Below are positions 43,958-60,900 of a DNA stretch of 64,000 nt, in pieces. A program made the position numbers and the translations under genes. The notes beneath the pieces were generated by a model. The model was not told where the DNA came from. It made no database searches and saw only the letters and a list, made by a program, of their open reading frames with translations. Numbering within the stretch: the first letter of the stretch is position 1; the number at the start of each line of letters is the position of its first letter. The stretch comes from Mugil cephalus (Eukaryota > Chordata > Actinopteri > Mugiliformes > Mugilidae): contig NC_061774.1 of the NCBI RefSeq assembly GCF_022458985.1, forward strand, positions 9,228,616 through 9,292,615, written 5' to 3'.

Positions 43958-44001
43958 ATTTGGATGCAAATCTTCAAGACTTGAGGAGTTAGCTGACGTC
44001 A
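43958..44001 (+). promoter_or_regulatory. Octamer/PORE-like site and CRE in the cdx4 proximal promoter
   Basis: ATTTGGATGCAAAT (43958–43971) contains a perfect POU octamer ATGCAAAT (43964–43971) and resembles the palindromic Oct element ATTTGAAATGCAAAT. A perfect palindromic CRE, TGACGTCA, follows at 43994–44001. A weak TATA-like TATACC is at 44014–44019, which would place transcription start near 44045. The sites are read directly; their use is inferred from motif and position. Confidence 0.5.
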
Positions 44002-44226
44002 GGCAGGCCTTAGTATACCTTTAGCTTCTTGTCAACAGAGCCACATCATGTGAGACTTGAGACAGACTGGAACTACGGCGAATTTCACATTGGGAACCCA
44101 TTTGGACTATAAACAGCAGAAGGATTGTTTTCAACAGTTGCAGGGCAACAATGTCGCCTTGAGATAGGCCTCATTTACCCCTTTACTGTTTTAGCTATAT
44201 TTTATTTTATTTTTTTTCTTCAAATC

Positions 44227-47066
44227 ATGTATGTGGGATACCTACTGGATAAAGAAACCGGCATGTATCACCAGGGGCCAGTAAGAAGATCAAGCATTAA
44301 TCTGCCTCCACAGAACTTTGTTTCTACGCCACAGTACCCAGACTTTACTGGATACCATCATGTGCCAAACATGGATACGCACGCACAGTCTGCGGGGAGT
44401 TGGGGACCTTCATACAGCGCCCCAAGGGAGGACTGGGGAGCATACAGTCTGGGACCCCCTAATACTATTCCTACACCCATGAACAACTCATCTCCTGGAC
44501 AGGTTCCTTACTGTTCAACTGAGTACAGTCATATGCATCCTCCGGGATCTGCAGTTTTACAACCGCCACCAGACAACGTTACTGTTGCACAACTTTCTCC
44601 TGACAGAGAAAGACGCAATTCGTACCAGTGGATGAGTAAAACTGCTCAGTCGTCTTCAACAGGTGAGGTCATCATCTTGAACACTGTGAGAAAAAATATG
44701 CAGTTCATGTATTTACTCTGCTATAGGAACAAATGATTGGCCAAGGATTTAGTTTTTTTTTTTTTTTTTTTTTTTTTTGGCAACTGTTTCCGTTTGATCC
44801 AGGATTTTTCCTGTCCCAAATGTCGAATTAGTTTAATGACAATGATTCTTCATTTATTGTTGCCAAAATGTCAAATGCAGAAAATGGATATAACTTGGGA
44901 AAAAGTCCTGTGACATTTACACTGTGCGTGTTGATTACATTTTGGTTAATATATGATTTGAATGAGAATATAGATGATTCTGTAAATGACTTGGCTTCTT
45001 TGAAAATTTTTAACAGAAATCGGTCACCTGTGCCCATAAATTATTCCCATATCTTGTCATGCTTTTAAAGTTAAGATGGTCTGAAGGCCAGGAGCCCAGT
45101 CTGCCGTATTCTCTTCTGAGGGAGAAATTTGTAAAAGGTGTGAGGAATCGGCGCCAGGCCCACTTGTGATGTTAATGTCATTATTCCTGGAGATGTGAGG
45201 TCGACTTCCCTGTTACATTGTTTGGTGTTTTGAGTGTCATCCGTCATATCCAGGCAGTGGCCTTTGGTTTCAACACCTCTTCACTTTGATATGCGCCAAT
45301 CTCTCTTCCTCTCCAAGAGTTATATTGCCGGAAAGAGTGACGTTTTTCACAGCTAATATCTCAAACGTTGGTTACTACATACTGTATTTTACAGTAGCGC
45401 GTATTTCAGATCGAGTTTATCATTTTTTTTAACATTTTCGACATATTCTGGTCTCTTCGAAATTATTTTTTATTTTCACAGCACAACACATATGTCTTCA
45501 GTAATTCAGATATGAAATGTGGACATGCGCTCTTATAACAGGCACGTAAAACTAATCGAACAATTTCACATAATAACCTGCAGCCTGTAGGTGTTGTTGG
45601 TATTTTACGCAGAAAAAAATAGCAGTTTCTACAGATGTGTTCTTATCTCCCGTGTCTCTTTTTTACTGGTCAGTGGAGAATCTGGGTCGTGGCTGTTTGA
45701 AATTCAGTGTGCTCAAAGAAAGATCAAAAAGCTCAATTTGCGTATCTGTAGAAAACGCGAGGAGATGTGGATTTCAGGCGCAGCTAATAAAGATGCTTGT
45801 GCAGATAGGCCGGTCCTGGCATGCAGCCTGCTCCGTGGAAATCTTCCAGTTCGACCACTTAACCGCTGCCAGATGCAGGCAAAATATTCACGCGGTGTTT
45901 TGCCTATTTCTCACCTTCACAGGTAAAACAAGAACGAAGGAGAAATACAGGGTAGTGTACACAGACCACCAGAGGCTGGAGCTGGAGAAGGAGTTTCATT
46001 TCAACAGATATATCACCATCAGGAGGAAATCTGAACTGGCTGTGAACCTCGGCCTCTCGGAAAGACAGGTAGGTGTCTGTCAGACAGTAGATCTTGCATT
46101 TAAGAAATATAAATGAACCCATGCGTATTAACGCATAGGCCTCTCGTACCATGTAAACTTTCCCCCCAAAGTAGCCCACAATATGAGGTCAGTAATGTCA
46201 TGTCTGTTGAATATGTCTTTTTTCTCTCTCTCTTTTTTTTTTTTAGATTAATGCAACGAAAATCACATTCTTATTCTTCGCTTTACCATTTTTTAAATTA
46301 TTTGGCATTGCCATGGCTAACGTTTGGAACAAAAAGTAATTTTACAGACAATAAAATTGCTGACATTACAAAAAAAAATCCCTCCGTTTGCTTATATCAT
46401 TTTGATAGTCAGTTAACGAGCAGCATCACATGGCAAGCATTATTCAGATTATTTATATTTATTTATTTATTTAACATCTACTTCTGTTTGGTCTTTTTAT
46501 TCTTTTAATTTTAGCAAAGCCCATGGAATACAGCAGAAATTAAATAAAGCAGGAAATGCCTCTTCTGTCCCTATTCAATAAACACTGTCAGTGATAATGT
46601 TTTTATGTCCAGGCCATTTTTTTAATATAAGTATTCTCTTTTTTATTATTATTCTTTAGTTTTAACTTTATTTATCACGTCTATGGAAATCTTTGATATA
46701 ATGTCTCATTAGACATTCCTATATGTAATCTCTCTTTATTAAGGATTTTGGAATATCATGCCTATTGAAGGAAACAGACGACAACACATGTATATTTAAT
46801 CATTTATTTTTTTATTTTGTGTGCCTTTTCAGGTCAAGATTTGGTTTCAGAACCGCAGGGCCAAGGAGAGGAAGCTAATCAAGAAGAAGATGGGTCAGTC
46901 TGACGGCAGCGGCGGCTCTGTGCACAGTGACCCGGGTTCAGTGAGCCCTTTGCCGGTGCCTGGATCTCTTAGTCCCTCGGAAATGCACGGCTCTCTGTAC
47001 CCTCCTCAGGGAATGAACACCTTGCCATCTATCAGGAATATACAGCAAGTTACTGTGACTCAGTAG
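44227..47066 (+). CDS. cdx4: Caudal-type homeobox transcription factor Cdx4
   Basis: DNA-binding factor that sets posterior body identity, regulates hox genes and, in zebrafish, is needed for early blood formation. Exons 44227-44662, 45923-46068 and 46833-47066 join in frame to 271 residues. The start [10 protein letters not shown] matches the conserved caudal N-terminus, and no in-frame ATG precedes it closely. Features: N-terminal activation region (about 1–140) with [19 protein letters not shown]; the hexapeptide-like YQWM at about 132 that contacts PBC partners; the homeodomain at about 148–207, from [10 protein letters not shown] through the recognition helix [14 protein letters not shown], interrupted by intron 2 just before that helix; and a C-tail rich in Ser, Gly and Pro ending QQVTVTQ. 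The homeodomain is intact. Assignment to cdx4 rather than cdx1 rests on the N- and C-terminal sequence and on chic1 downstream. Confidence 0.97.
44663..45922 (+). other. cdx4: cdx4 intron 1
   Basis: A 1.26 kb intron with a 26-T homopolymer (44753–44778). The frame of exon 2 stays open for almost 290 bases back into this intron, probably by chance. No other feature was seen. Confidence 0.85.
44753..44778. repeat. T homopolymer in cdx4 intron 1
   Basis: Twenty-six T residues. Confidence 0.9.
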
Positions 47067-47550
47067 AACAGTTCACCCTCTGGACCATCTCTCCTAACTG
47101 AGCACTCCGACACTCCGCTGACAGGACACTTGATAGGCAGCCAGAGGATCTGGACTCACGTCCTGAAGCACAAAGCTGCGGATAAACATTTGATTTATAG
47201 CAACGAAATGCTGGAGGCTCTTGAAATATTGCTTTTTATAGAATAGTTCTAATAACGTGGGGATTGCAAACTGAAAAAAAATCGACGTGTTTCAAACTTA
47301 AAAGCTTTAAAATTGTTTGTGAGTTATTAAGATATAAATATCGTTTTTTGTATGTGATAAAGTGTATGTGTTTGTGAATAAAACGAGAAATCAGGGACAT
47401 GCCAGTGAAGTTTCAAACTGCTTCGACGTTACAAATCATTTACGGACATTTTCAGCGCCGCCTGTGCACAGAGCAGCTGTTGATGGTGCGGGTATAAATG
47501 TCGTTTAATGGCAGCTTTCAAAATGTAAATAAAATGCTTTTTTGCAGTAC
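47067..47550 (+). other. cdx4: cdx4 3' UTR
   Basis: Short AT-rich untranslated region with AATAAA at about 47377 and at 47528–47533. The second, followed by a T-rich segment, is the likely end. Confidence 0.65.
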
Positions 47551-48490
47551 ACCTGTCATTTGTCCTCATTTCTAACATTTGCGCAAATTCATTTTCTTTT
47601 GCATATTGTCAGATACTTAACACATAAGACCAAATATTTCCCGCTTGGCTGACAAGCCACAATTTAAGATACACAACAGTTAAACGTTTTGCGGATTACC
47701 GTGGTAATGTGTTTTCTGCACAAGACAGATTTGTGTTAAATTTCCCTTAAAAATGACCTAAATTGTAAACATATTCTGTAGGCGGAGAGCTACTTCGGGC
47801 CTGTAACAGTACCAATGTTAAAATGCAGTGATGGACACATGTATCAGTTGGTTCTTTTATTTAAACATTCAGAAAATATTTTTTTGTTGGAAATCAAAAG
47901 ACTCACTCGCCCTTGCAGCAAAATAACTATACTTTCAGGAGTAGATCTATAGTTTAGTCTACATGATGTTTCTAGGACTTTATCTCAGAAATTACTTAAA
48001 AACAAAAACTGAAAAAACAGCCAGATAAACTGTGTACAAAATAACATGCAAACTATGAGAAAGCAACAAAGTCTACAAACTGATATAGAAGTGTCTGAGG
48101 CTTATTGTTGCCCGATGTTCTGAGCATTAGTCTCATCTGCCTTTTAAAATACTTTTTGTCCATTTAAAATATGTTAAACGGCGTATGCGCAACCATGAGG
48201 CGCGATGTGCTTTCAGATGTCTGTGTTTTTAGAGGGGACGATTGCTCGATTGCTCGTGTCTATTCAAAGCGTGGAGTTCAGCTGAAGTGACCTGTTATGT
48301 GGCTAGACTGGATATTTTGGAGACTCTTCCTGTCGTTGACCATGTCCGATCTGAAGAAGTTCATCAGTTATCCCTGACACAAGATGCAGGACGTCTGTCA
48401 TGTCTCACTCATGTCTCCTTTATGAACAAACACGCCGTCTCGGCGCGCTCTCGCTCTTGCGTTCCGTGCGCGGCCCCGCGGGAAGACGTC
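47551..48490 (+). promoter_or_regulatory. cdx4–chic1 spacer and chic1 promoter
   Basis: Under 1 kb separates the two genes. The first part is AT-rich and featureless. The last 80 bases or so are rich in CpG (GGCGCGCTC and GTGCGCGGCCCCGCGGG) with a GACGTCAT half-CRE at 48486–48493 that overlaps the first start codon. This fits a TATA-less CpG promoter. Confidence 0.5.
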
Positions 48491-52801
<4,311 letters not shown>

Positions 52802-54210
52802 GGAGGCTGGTAACCGACTGGATGTGTGGCCCTTGAATCTTATCCCTAGTGCCTTGTATATACAGTATGTTGGAATGAGGGTCTGCGTCGACGTCTCCTG
52901 TGACGACCCTGTGCATCTCCCAGTACCTTGTACATTAAGCAACACTGTCACTTTGCTTTAGAGCAGATTTTGCACATTTTCCCGACAGAACTCAACATGT
53001 CCCCTTTGTCGCACTCTGATGTGTTTTATTATTTTTTTTTTTTTTGTTACATGTGAAAAACAAGCAAAACTCTCAAAAAGTGCATTTACCCCAAAGAACA
53101 ATCAACCTGAGTCCCGTTTATGATATCAGCAATCCCTTGCAAAGAATGTGATGCCTCCACCCTCTGTAACTATCCTTGCCTTATGTATGATTTTTTTTAA
53201 GAATATCTCTACATGTAACTGGAGGAGGAAGGCTAAGGGTAATTCAACAAGTCCGTCGATTCAGACGCTGTCTGTTGCGTTTCCTCTCTTTGAATCCAGT
53301 TCTTTGCAGGTGGACGGGATGGTTGAAGTTGCCTAACGTACAGTGTACGTCATCACTTGCGTTTTGTCTTGACATCAATCCTCTGTACATGGGAACTAGC
53401 TAGTACCAGAACTTGACCTGTAAATACCATGTTAGAATAAGCTGTACAGTGATATACCATTGTTTACATAAAAGTTACTTAGCTCTTTAGTTTTTTTTGC
53501 CAGTATATTGCTGTACCATAGTTTCGATTAATGAAAGATGTCTACATACCTTTCTAGTTTATATGGACCTGTTTACCTTGTAAGCCATATAGTGACAATG
53601 TACCTGATGCCAGAGTTAGGACTGATTATTGCACTGAGCCTGGAGGAAGGTCAGGATTTCAGACTGTATAGTTCATCCTGAATATTCATCCGTTGACAAC
53701 AGCAGTGCGTGTTACAAAGTGGTTTTTGCCAATGAAGATGAGACTTCGGTGACTAGTCATCCGTCAAAGCTGGAAGACTATGATTTGAACTCTGCACTTC
53801 CGTATTTTTTTTTTTTAATTTTTATTTCAAGTCGTCACGACTTTGTATTCATTTTGTAGTTTTGTATTTCCCCCCTGTGCCGTGTGTGGTCCTCCCGATG
53901 TGTTTGGAAGCGCATACATCTACAGTATGCGGTGCATTGAGCAGATGGTTCCTTTGTTTCAGTCATTCTCTCTAGTGTTAGTATTACTTTCCTGAATCTT
54001 AGTCAACAGATTGCTGCATTGCGTTGTATTAGAGTGCCTCTGAAGTAGTTGAAGAACCACAGAGAAGTACAGGTTCAAATCTGTTCTCCAGTATAAAGGA
54101 GATTTTAATCCTCTCCCCAGTATTGTCCCTGTTACTATTCTTGTAAATGTTCGTCATGATGACCTAACCCCTATGGAGAGAGAAAATAAATGGTTGATTT
54201 TGATTTTTCT
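52802..54210 (+). other. chic1: chic1 3' UTR
   Basis: An untranslated region of about 1.4 kb, long compared with the 525-base coding sequence. AATAAA lies at 54185–54190, and another at about 54244. Two perfect Pumilio-type sites are present: TGTATATA (52855–52862) and TGTAAATA (53419–53426). There are T homopolymers near 53030 and 53805. Post-transcriptional control is likely but inferred. Confidence 0.65.
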
Positions 54211-55450
54211 TCGCTGCTTCTTCTTTCATTTTGATACCACTGAAATAAAATATGATTGCTGACCTCTGTGATTGCGCTTTGACCACAGCCTGCTGCCGTA
54301 CTAGCAGAACTGTGGCTATTTGTCATGTTTAACAAGGTGTTGAGTCGTTAACTTTAACAAGACAGCCTGCAATTACTCAACACATTTGTACAACTGAGGA
54401 ATGCTGTTACCATAACATGCTGCTACTTCCTAATGTTACACACCAGCGGCCAGAGAGCTGAAAATACTACACCGTGTTTCTACTGTATCTCAACACAACC
54501 CCCAAAGTCCTGCACCGGTAGGCTTCACTTCAGGGTGGTGGGTTTTATGATCCTTTGTGTTGTTTGGTTTTTTGTCTTCACATTCAGAGCCTTCTGCTGC
54601 TCAGACTGTTAATTGATCCACCACCATTAGTTAATTCAGATCAGATTTATTAATTGTAGTGCAATTTATTTAGTGTTGAGGTGGTTGACCACAGCTAACA
54701 GTGAAGTAATTCAGGACATCATAAAAAAAAAGAAACTTATTGTCATTGTTTTGTACACTCTACAATCTTAGGTTTAAGTAAGTGCAGACTTACTCCATAT
54801 CACTGTCACTATGTTGAGTGTGTGTGTGTGTGACTTGAATGTGTACTTTATGCATTTCTGTCAAGTTGTACTGGTTTTACCGTCTTGTGTGTTTGCATGT
54901 ACAAACACCAGTGTGTCTTCGTGTGTGATATAGTGTCCATACAGCTTTTGTAATTTCTTTGTACTGAAATGGTAATTAACCTTTGTGATTACATATACTT
55001 GCTTAAAAAAGCTCAGGAAGTAATAACACTTTTTTTTTTGTTTTGGTCTTAAACCTGGGTCACTTCTTTTATGCTTTCAGACCACCAGGGGTCAGACTGA
55101 AGCGAATGATAAACTACAACAGTACAGTGCAGTTTGGACATTATTAACCGTGTTATATAAGTTCGTGCATTTGCATGTTATCCTTTGTGTTCTTACTAGA
55201 CACCGTATCAGACAACTCATGATCCCTTGTGAACCGCTCTTTCATCATGAAGAACAAAGGGAGGTTTGTAAAGCTCAGTAACATGGACGTTAAAGTTACT
55301 GCCCTGTCAATTAAAATTTAAAGTTAAAACCGTCTGCATTTATGTCCCTTACTATTTAGACTATTACACTATTTAAAATTTATTTTTGGTTATCTTTCCA
55401 AAACAGCACAACATTTTAAAGAAACATTCACAAAACCAAACAAAAAGAAA
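54211..55450. other. Spacer between convergent chic1 and the LNX-family gene
   Basis: About 1.2 kb between the poly(A) signals of two tail-to-tail genes. It contains a short TG run near 54820 and otherwise no feature I can support. Confidence 0.7.
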
Positions 55451-55454
55451 TAAC

Positions 55455-56679
55455 TTGATTCGATGAGATTTTATTGAACACAATGAAACAGCAGACAGGC
55501 TGATACACACATTACCTCACGCATGTTTCACTCTAAATTGTTCATTTAGTCTTGCATCAGTTAAGATACAAGCAAGGCCACTGGGAATGTGCTCACACTC
55601 ATTTGTCTGAACAAGGCCGCTCCTATGAACAGGACATAATGACAGGAAATAAAACTATAAAACACATTTTTGGTACAGTGGCAATTAAGGCTTAAGTATA
55701 CATTCTGGTTCGTCCTTCAGTATCTACAAGGCACCCACTTATAAATGTCATTCAGTACAAACCATCTCAACATTTGAAAATAAATACAGAGTGCTGATAC
55801 ATGGACACGTATCACTGTGAACAAATCAAAAGCAGGTGATTTATGGACTGACAGCACGTTTGATTTAAGACCAAACATTCACCACAGAATTTATTAGCTT
55901 CTTTAGACCAGCTAAGATTTTACTACAATGTTTAATTCCTGTTTCAGAATGTATTAATATCAAATCATAACAGGAAATGAACCAAATCCGTTTCCCAAAC
56001 ACGTGATTCTGATTCAAAGGTCCCCACAGGTTTATTATAATCAGGAGTGTGTTCTTCATGTCAATTTTAGTTGATAGTTTGTCCGTCCACGGTTCGAAAG
56101 TGCAATGATATTTAAGTAGATTAAGTCACACTAGTGGTTCAACAGGTACAAGTTTGAGGGCTTCTTTTTGTCTTTGGCATTGATCTATAGAGTCAGCAGC
56201 CATTTTGTTAAATGTAGTCATCAGTCTAGATCTATTCGCTACATCTTCATCATTACACACTGATTAGGTGAATCACTTGAATCAAATGCCATGACTACTA
56301 AATGTTATATTATTGAACAGGAAAAAAATATACAGTTTAAAAACAAGCTAACAAAGATGTTTCAAGATCACAATCCTTCTAGTTTGTCTTTAGCATATAA
56401 TTTACTGATTGTCGACATTTCTGCACCCTGACATAGTCACCAACCGCCCTGTGAGCACACCACACCAAGACAAACACGTGCTCAGATTATACCTGTGAAA
56501 AATGATTTCTTTTGAACATGGGATGTTTGTTAAGGACACGCGTGTGAAACAAGTTGCACACGGAAAGGATAGTGTGTGTCTCAGTAACGAACGCAGCGAA
56601 ACAGGGCAAAGAGTGTGAGTGCATGTGACAACCAAAAGGGACACAGAGAATTAAAAAAAAGAATGAGTGTGTGTTTGTG
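55455..56679 (-). other. 3' UTR of the LNX-family gene
   Basis: On the minus strand, 1.2 kb follow the stop at 56680. The plus-strand TTTATT at 55470–55475 reads as AATAAA on the coding strand and is the likely poly(A) signal. No other feature was seen. Confidence 0.55.
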
Positions 56680-57967
56680 CTACACTAGACTTCCTGGCCA
56701 CGACACCACAGTCAGCGTGACTTTATTCTTCTGCAGCTTGAGCATGGGGATGAGGGAGGAGTTGTTCATTCCCACGGTTGTGGCTCCATTCACCGCTACG
56801 ATCTCATCACCACACCTAAAGAGAACCACAGACTATTAACGCCTGACAAGTAAGAGCGATGACAGGATTCACTAGGTGATGACATCATAGTCGGGTTTCA
56901 CTTACTTGAGGCGTCCGTCGAAGTGGGCAGGTGTACCAGGCACGATGGTTTTAATAAAGAAGGGCTGCTGCCCGTGGCTCTCCTCGTAGCCGCCAACGAT
57001 GCTAAAGCCCCAGCTCTCGTTGTTGGTCTTCTGCAGGACGATGTCTCGGCACCAGTGCATTTGACTGAAGTGACAAATTCAGGCTCTTAACTCAAATAAA
57101 CAGTGGAGGAACACATATCAGCTGACTAGTGCCACTGAAGGCAACGCTACCGTACCTTGGTAATCCCAGCCAACGAGTCCACAGTGGTGTCCAGTTGAAG
57201 CCGTCGTCTCGCGGGTCGTCAATGGGGTCGAGCTCGTCCTTGTTGGAGGCCTCCGTGTCCTCCTCGGCGTCCTCGGACAGGGTCTGGATGACACGGAGCA
57301 CCACCTGCGACTGAGCCGTCTGAGCCTTGAGCACGGAAACGGCCTCATTGTAGGTGAGCTGAGTCAAATCAACGCCGTTGATGCTCAGCAAAACGTCACC
57401 TGAGGACACACAGATGATTTCAGTTACAATAGATGCTTGTTTGAATCAGTGGCGAAGTCAAGTCGCTGTCAGTTTAACGAGAATAAGGTGAGTACGCTGT
57501 TTACAGATAAGACCTCTGCTAAAGCAGTCACTGTCAAGCTTCTAGTTAAGCACACATCCTCTCAGTCGTCCTTGAGCAAGTCATTGTAACTATAAATAAC
57601 AGCAGGAAAAAACACAATAGCTCTTTCCTTCTCAACTGAAAATGTGTTGTGTTTATTTAGCCAAAGATTAAATTTATTGTCTTGATACCTTTTCTGTGTC
57701 ACATGATAGTACTCTACTTGTATTTTGGACTTTGGATGCATCACGCAGGGTATTTCTGAACATCAAGGAAATGAATAGATGCCGCTTTATACCTCTTTTG
57801 ATGGTACCATCTCGGTGCAGACAGCCGACAGGCTGCACACTCGTGATGTAAACGGGCAGACGGCTACGGCAATCCCTCCCGCCCGCAATGGTGATGCCCA
57901 GAGAAAGCCGAGGCTCCTTCTTTAAGCTCACAGTCTTCTCCTGACTGGAAAACCCACCTGGAGGATC
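56680..57967 (-). other. PDZ3 and PDZ4 of the LNX-family protein
   Basis: PDZ3 is split over exons 57967–57793 (loop [10 protein letters not shown]) and 57399–57156 ([20 protein letters not shown]). An acidic linker with many Glu and Asp residues follows, then [16 protein letters not shown]4 is in exons 57064–56906 (loop [12 protein letters not shown]) and 56815–56680 ([14 protein letters not shown]), and the protein ends directly after its last strand. Confidence 0.88.
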
Positions 57968-60900
57968 CTGTATGAAGAATAAGACATGCTAATACTTAGC
58001 AACTTCAAACTTAACAACACAAAGTTAAATCTCTGCCATAAAATGAATGAAATCTGTGCTAATCTCAGCCTCCACAGGATCCTTTTGACGCAATTGATCC
58101 CTCTCAGAAAACCACTTGTAGAAACAAATGTGAAACATTTGAGATGGAGCTGAGAGGTAAGAGCGGAGCTAACGTGTGAGGATCAACACCAGGCTCTCGT
58201 AGTGGAAAAGATGTGTGGAAAGTGACAACTTCAACCGGCCTCCTTGTTGCTCTCTGGAGTCTGTAAACCACCGGAAGGGAAGCTCGGGGGAGGTGGGGGC
58301 TCTTCCTCCCCACAGCAGGGAACCCATCCCCCCAGCAAGACGAAAAGGCACGACTCTGCAGGCGAAAGCTAACTGTTACCAGCTTTGATCCTCTGCCTCC
58401 CAAAGAAAGGACCAAAAAACAACAAGGCAGTGGCCCCATAGCGGCAGAGTGAGCAGCACCCCGGGCCTTTTGATCAGGACAGAGGGAGGCCCCAGAGAAG
58501 GGCTTTCATCTCCGGTCACCAATACAGGTGTCTGCTCTCAGAGATTCTCACCCCTAGCCGGGGGGATGGCTTTACTTTCTGTTGACAGTGTATGGCACAA
58601 CTCAGTGCGAGAGAAACAGTCACACTGTGTAAACAGTCTGCAGGACTTTGCCACCAATGTTAGTGGTTAGAGATGTGAAAGTGCAACAGCTGCAAAGGGC
58701 ACAGATATATCTGGACGCAAAACATAGCGGTTAAAAAAAGAGGTCAGGAGAAAGTCTCTTATTTCGAGCATTGGCCCGTGAGGACACGACTGCACATTAC
58801 CTTCATGTAGGTGGATTGGCGCCTGAAGTACTGCAGCTCAGGGGGACGCCTGGCTGTTCGGCTGTGCTGTCCCTCTCTGTTGCTTCCCCCTTCCTCGTGA
58901 GTCTCTGCAGGTCTCATCACCACAAAGTTCACGCGCACCTCACTGGCCTAAAGGACACACATGAAAAGACAGTAAATCCATACATTTCTGGTGCAGGTTT
59001 TTGGTGTTTATACTGGTAGTTATATATTGGTATAGTCAGCCATTCCTTTGATTATAGCAATTTCATGATGAAATCCGACTTAAAGGAGCTTGACTTTTAG
59101 AATCCACACATTTACACACAGACTTCTTTATTTTTACACCAAATGCAGCAGTGATTGTGGGAATGTTGGCCCGTCTATCACTTTCATTTCATACCTAACA
59201 ACTATCCTAAAGGGCATTTTGTAAGGACGTGCGTCATCCCCAGGGGAATTTCGAGAGTAATTTCGCGGACTCAAGTGAAAAGACCTCATAGCATTTTTAT
59301 TTGTCAAAGGCAAAATGCAAGTAAATGTGCTGTACAGATTCCTCCAGTGGAGCCTGTATTGAGGTCAGGCACTACACTATTGTGCAATGCTCTGGATAAT
59401 ATTTACAAAGCATTCAAAGTCAATGTTGTTTTATTATTACTGTTGCACTAATGCAGCGTAAGTGAAAGCAGAAGTTTGCCCTGTTGCTACATTCAAGTGG
59501 TTGTGGCAAGCACATTGAGCTTCTCCTTCTTTGGTTTGTTGTTCATTAGTGTGTAAAATTTTCCATAAATTCCATAAATGCACCAACACAGATGCATTTA
59601 AAAAGGCTGATGCGAAATCAATCTTTAAACTCGCAGCACGCTTTTAGAGGTGATCGGTAATACTGTTGAGTGAGTCATTTGTGGTTAATGTTGTAAAACG
59701 TTAATGTACCTGTATGATCTGTGCAGCGCTCTCAGGTGTGCCATGCCTCAAGTCATGTCCATTAATGGCCAGCACTTTGTCATTGTTCCTCAGTTTTCCG
59801 TCTTTGGCTGCCAAACCGCCAGACAGCAGGTCCAGGATAAAAACCCCGCTCTCATCTGATTTGCGGATGAGTTTGATGCCGAGCGGCTCTGAGCGCTGGC
59901 TCTTCATAAGCGTCACCTGCAGGACGGTGCCCGGGTTGTGATTGGAGGTAGCGTTGCCATGGGGACTGAGAGCAGGTTGGGAGGCAGGGAGGGTGGTGGA
60001 AGTGGAAGGGTGATGATCGGCCCGTTGATCCCTTAATTTGAAACCTTTTTCCTGCATGACGGTGAGCCTGAGGAGGGAGGGCTGCCGAAGCACCGCGATG
60101 GCCCGGGCGTGGGGAACTGAAGCCAGACTGACGTCATTCACCTGGAAACACAACACCACAGAAATAACGATGTCAGTGGCAAAGCAGTCGCAGACAAACA
60201 CTGCGCTACATACTGTACAAATAAGTCTGCTTCTATGTATGCTTTGGAGAGTAATAGTTTTTTTTATCAAGACGAAATGTGAGATTACAAAATGGAGTTA
60301 CATTTTTTTCAAAGGGGAAGTCCAACAGGTTATAAAGCTCAGTTTCAATTTGTGATTGAGACTAGTATACCTTATTTCCTTCATCCTCTTTCTAGATTAA
60401 AATGATCTAGCTATAATAAATACATTACAAATAATAGTTTATAGGAGTTTTTCTGTTTAACATAAGTGCATGTCGAATTCATTTTTGCCTGATGTGAGAA
60501 AAGGTTTTGTCGATTCAAAGGGAAAAGAAAGATTGAAAATCTGAGAAATGTAACCTGCGCTCACCTTCACCATACCTCTTTACCTCCACAAACATTACAA
60601 ACACACGAAACTACGCGGCTATAATTTTACGTCCTGAGAGCTGCCAGTTGGCTGGAGGGTTTTTGCTTTCATTTCCAGGTTTGGGATTGGTCGGATTTAG
60701 AGGAAAAGCTGCATTTCAGAGGACACGCTGGAGCTGAAACAGTCTGTCAGCTCAGTTTACAGAGGTACCATGTAACAGGACGGCCAGAGGGTAAAAATCC
60801 AAAGGGGAGGACAATAGTGGAGATCACTACTTATTCATATTCCGCACTTTCAGCCTCCCCTGTGTAACTGAACGTGTGACTGCAAATGAAACACTAAACC

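Noticed and set aside
44125..44226. N-terminal extension of cdx4 upstream of MYVGYLL
   Set aside because: The frame is open but has no upstream ATG (it begins with TTG), and the conserved caudal N-terminus starts at MYVGYLL.
45637..45922. Open frame running from cdx4 intron 1 into homeobox exon 2, possible alternative first exon
   Set aside because: It begins with GTG, its only ATG is near 45793, a clean AG acceptor precedes exon 2, and the translation has no cdx-like features. It is probably chance.
48242..48490. N-terminal extension of chic1
   Set aside because: The frame is open back to a TTG, with one ATG at 48422, but CHIC1 begins at MS(V/I)LLPNMA and the extra part is promoter-like CpG sequence.
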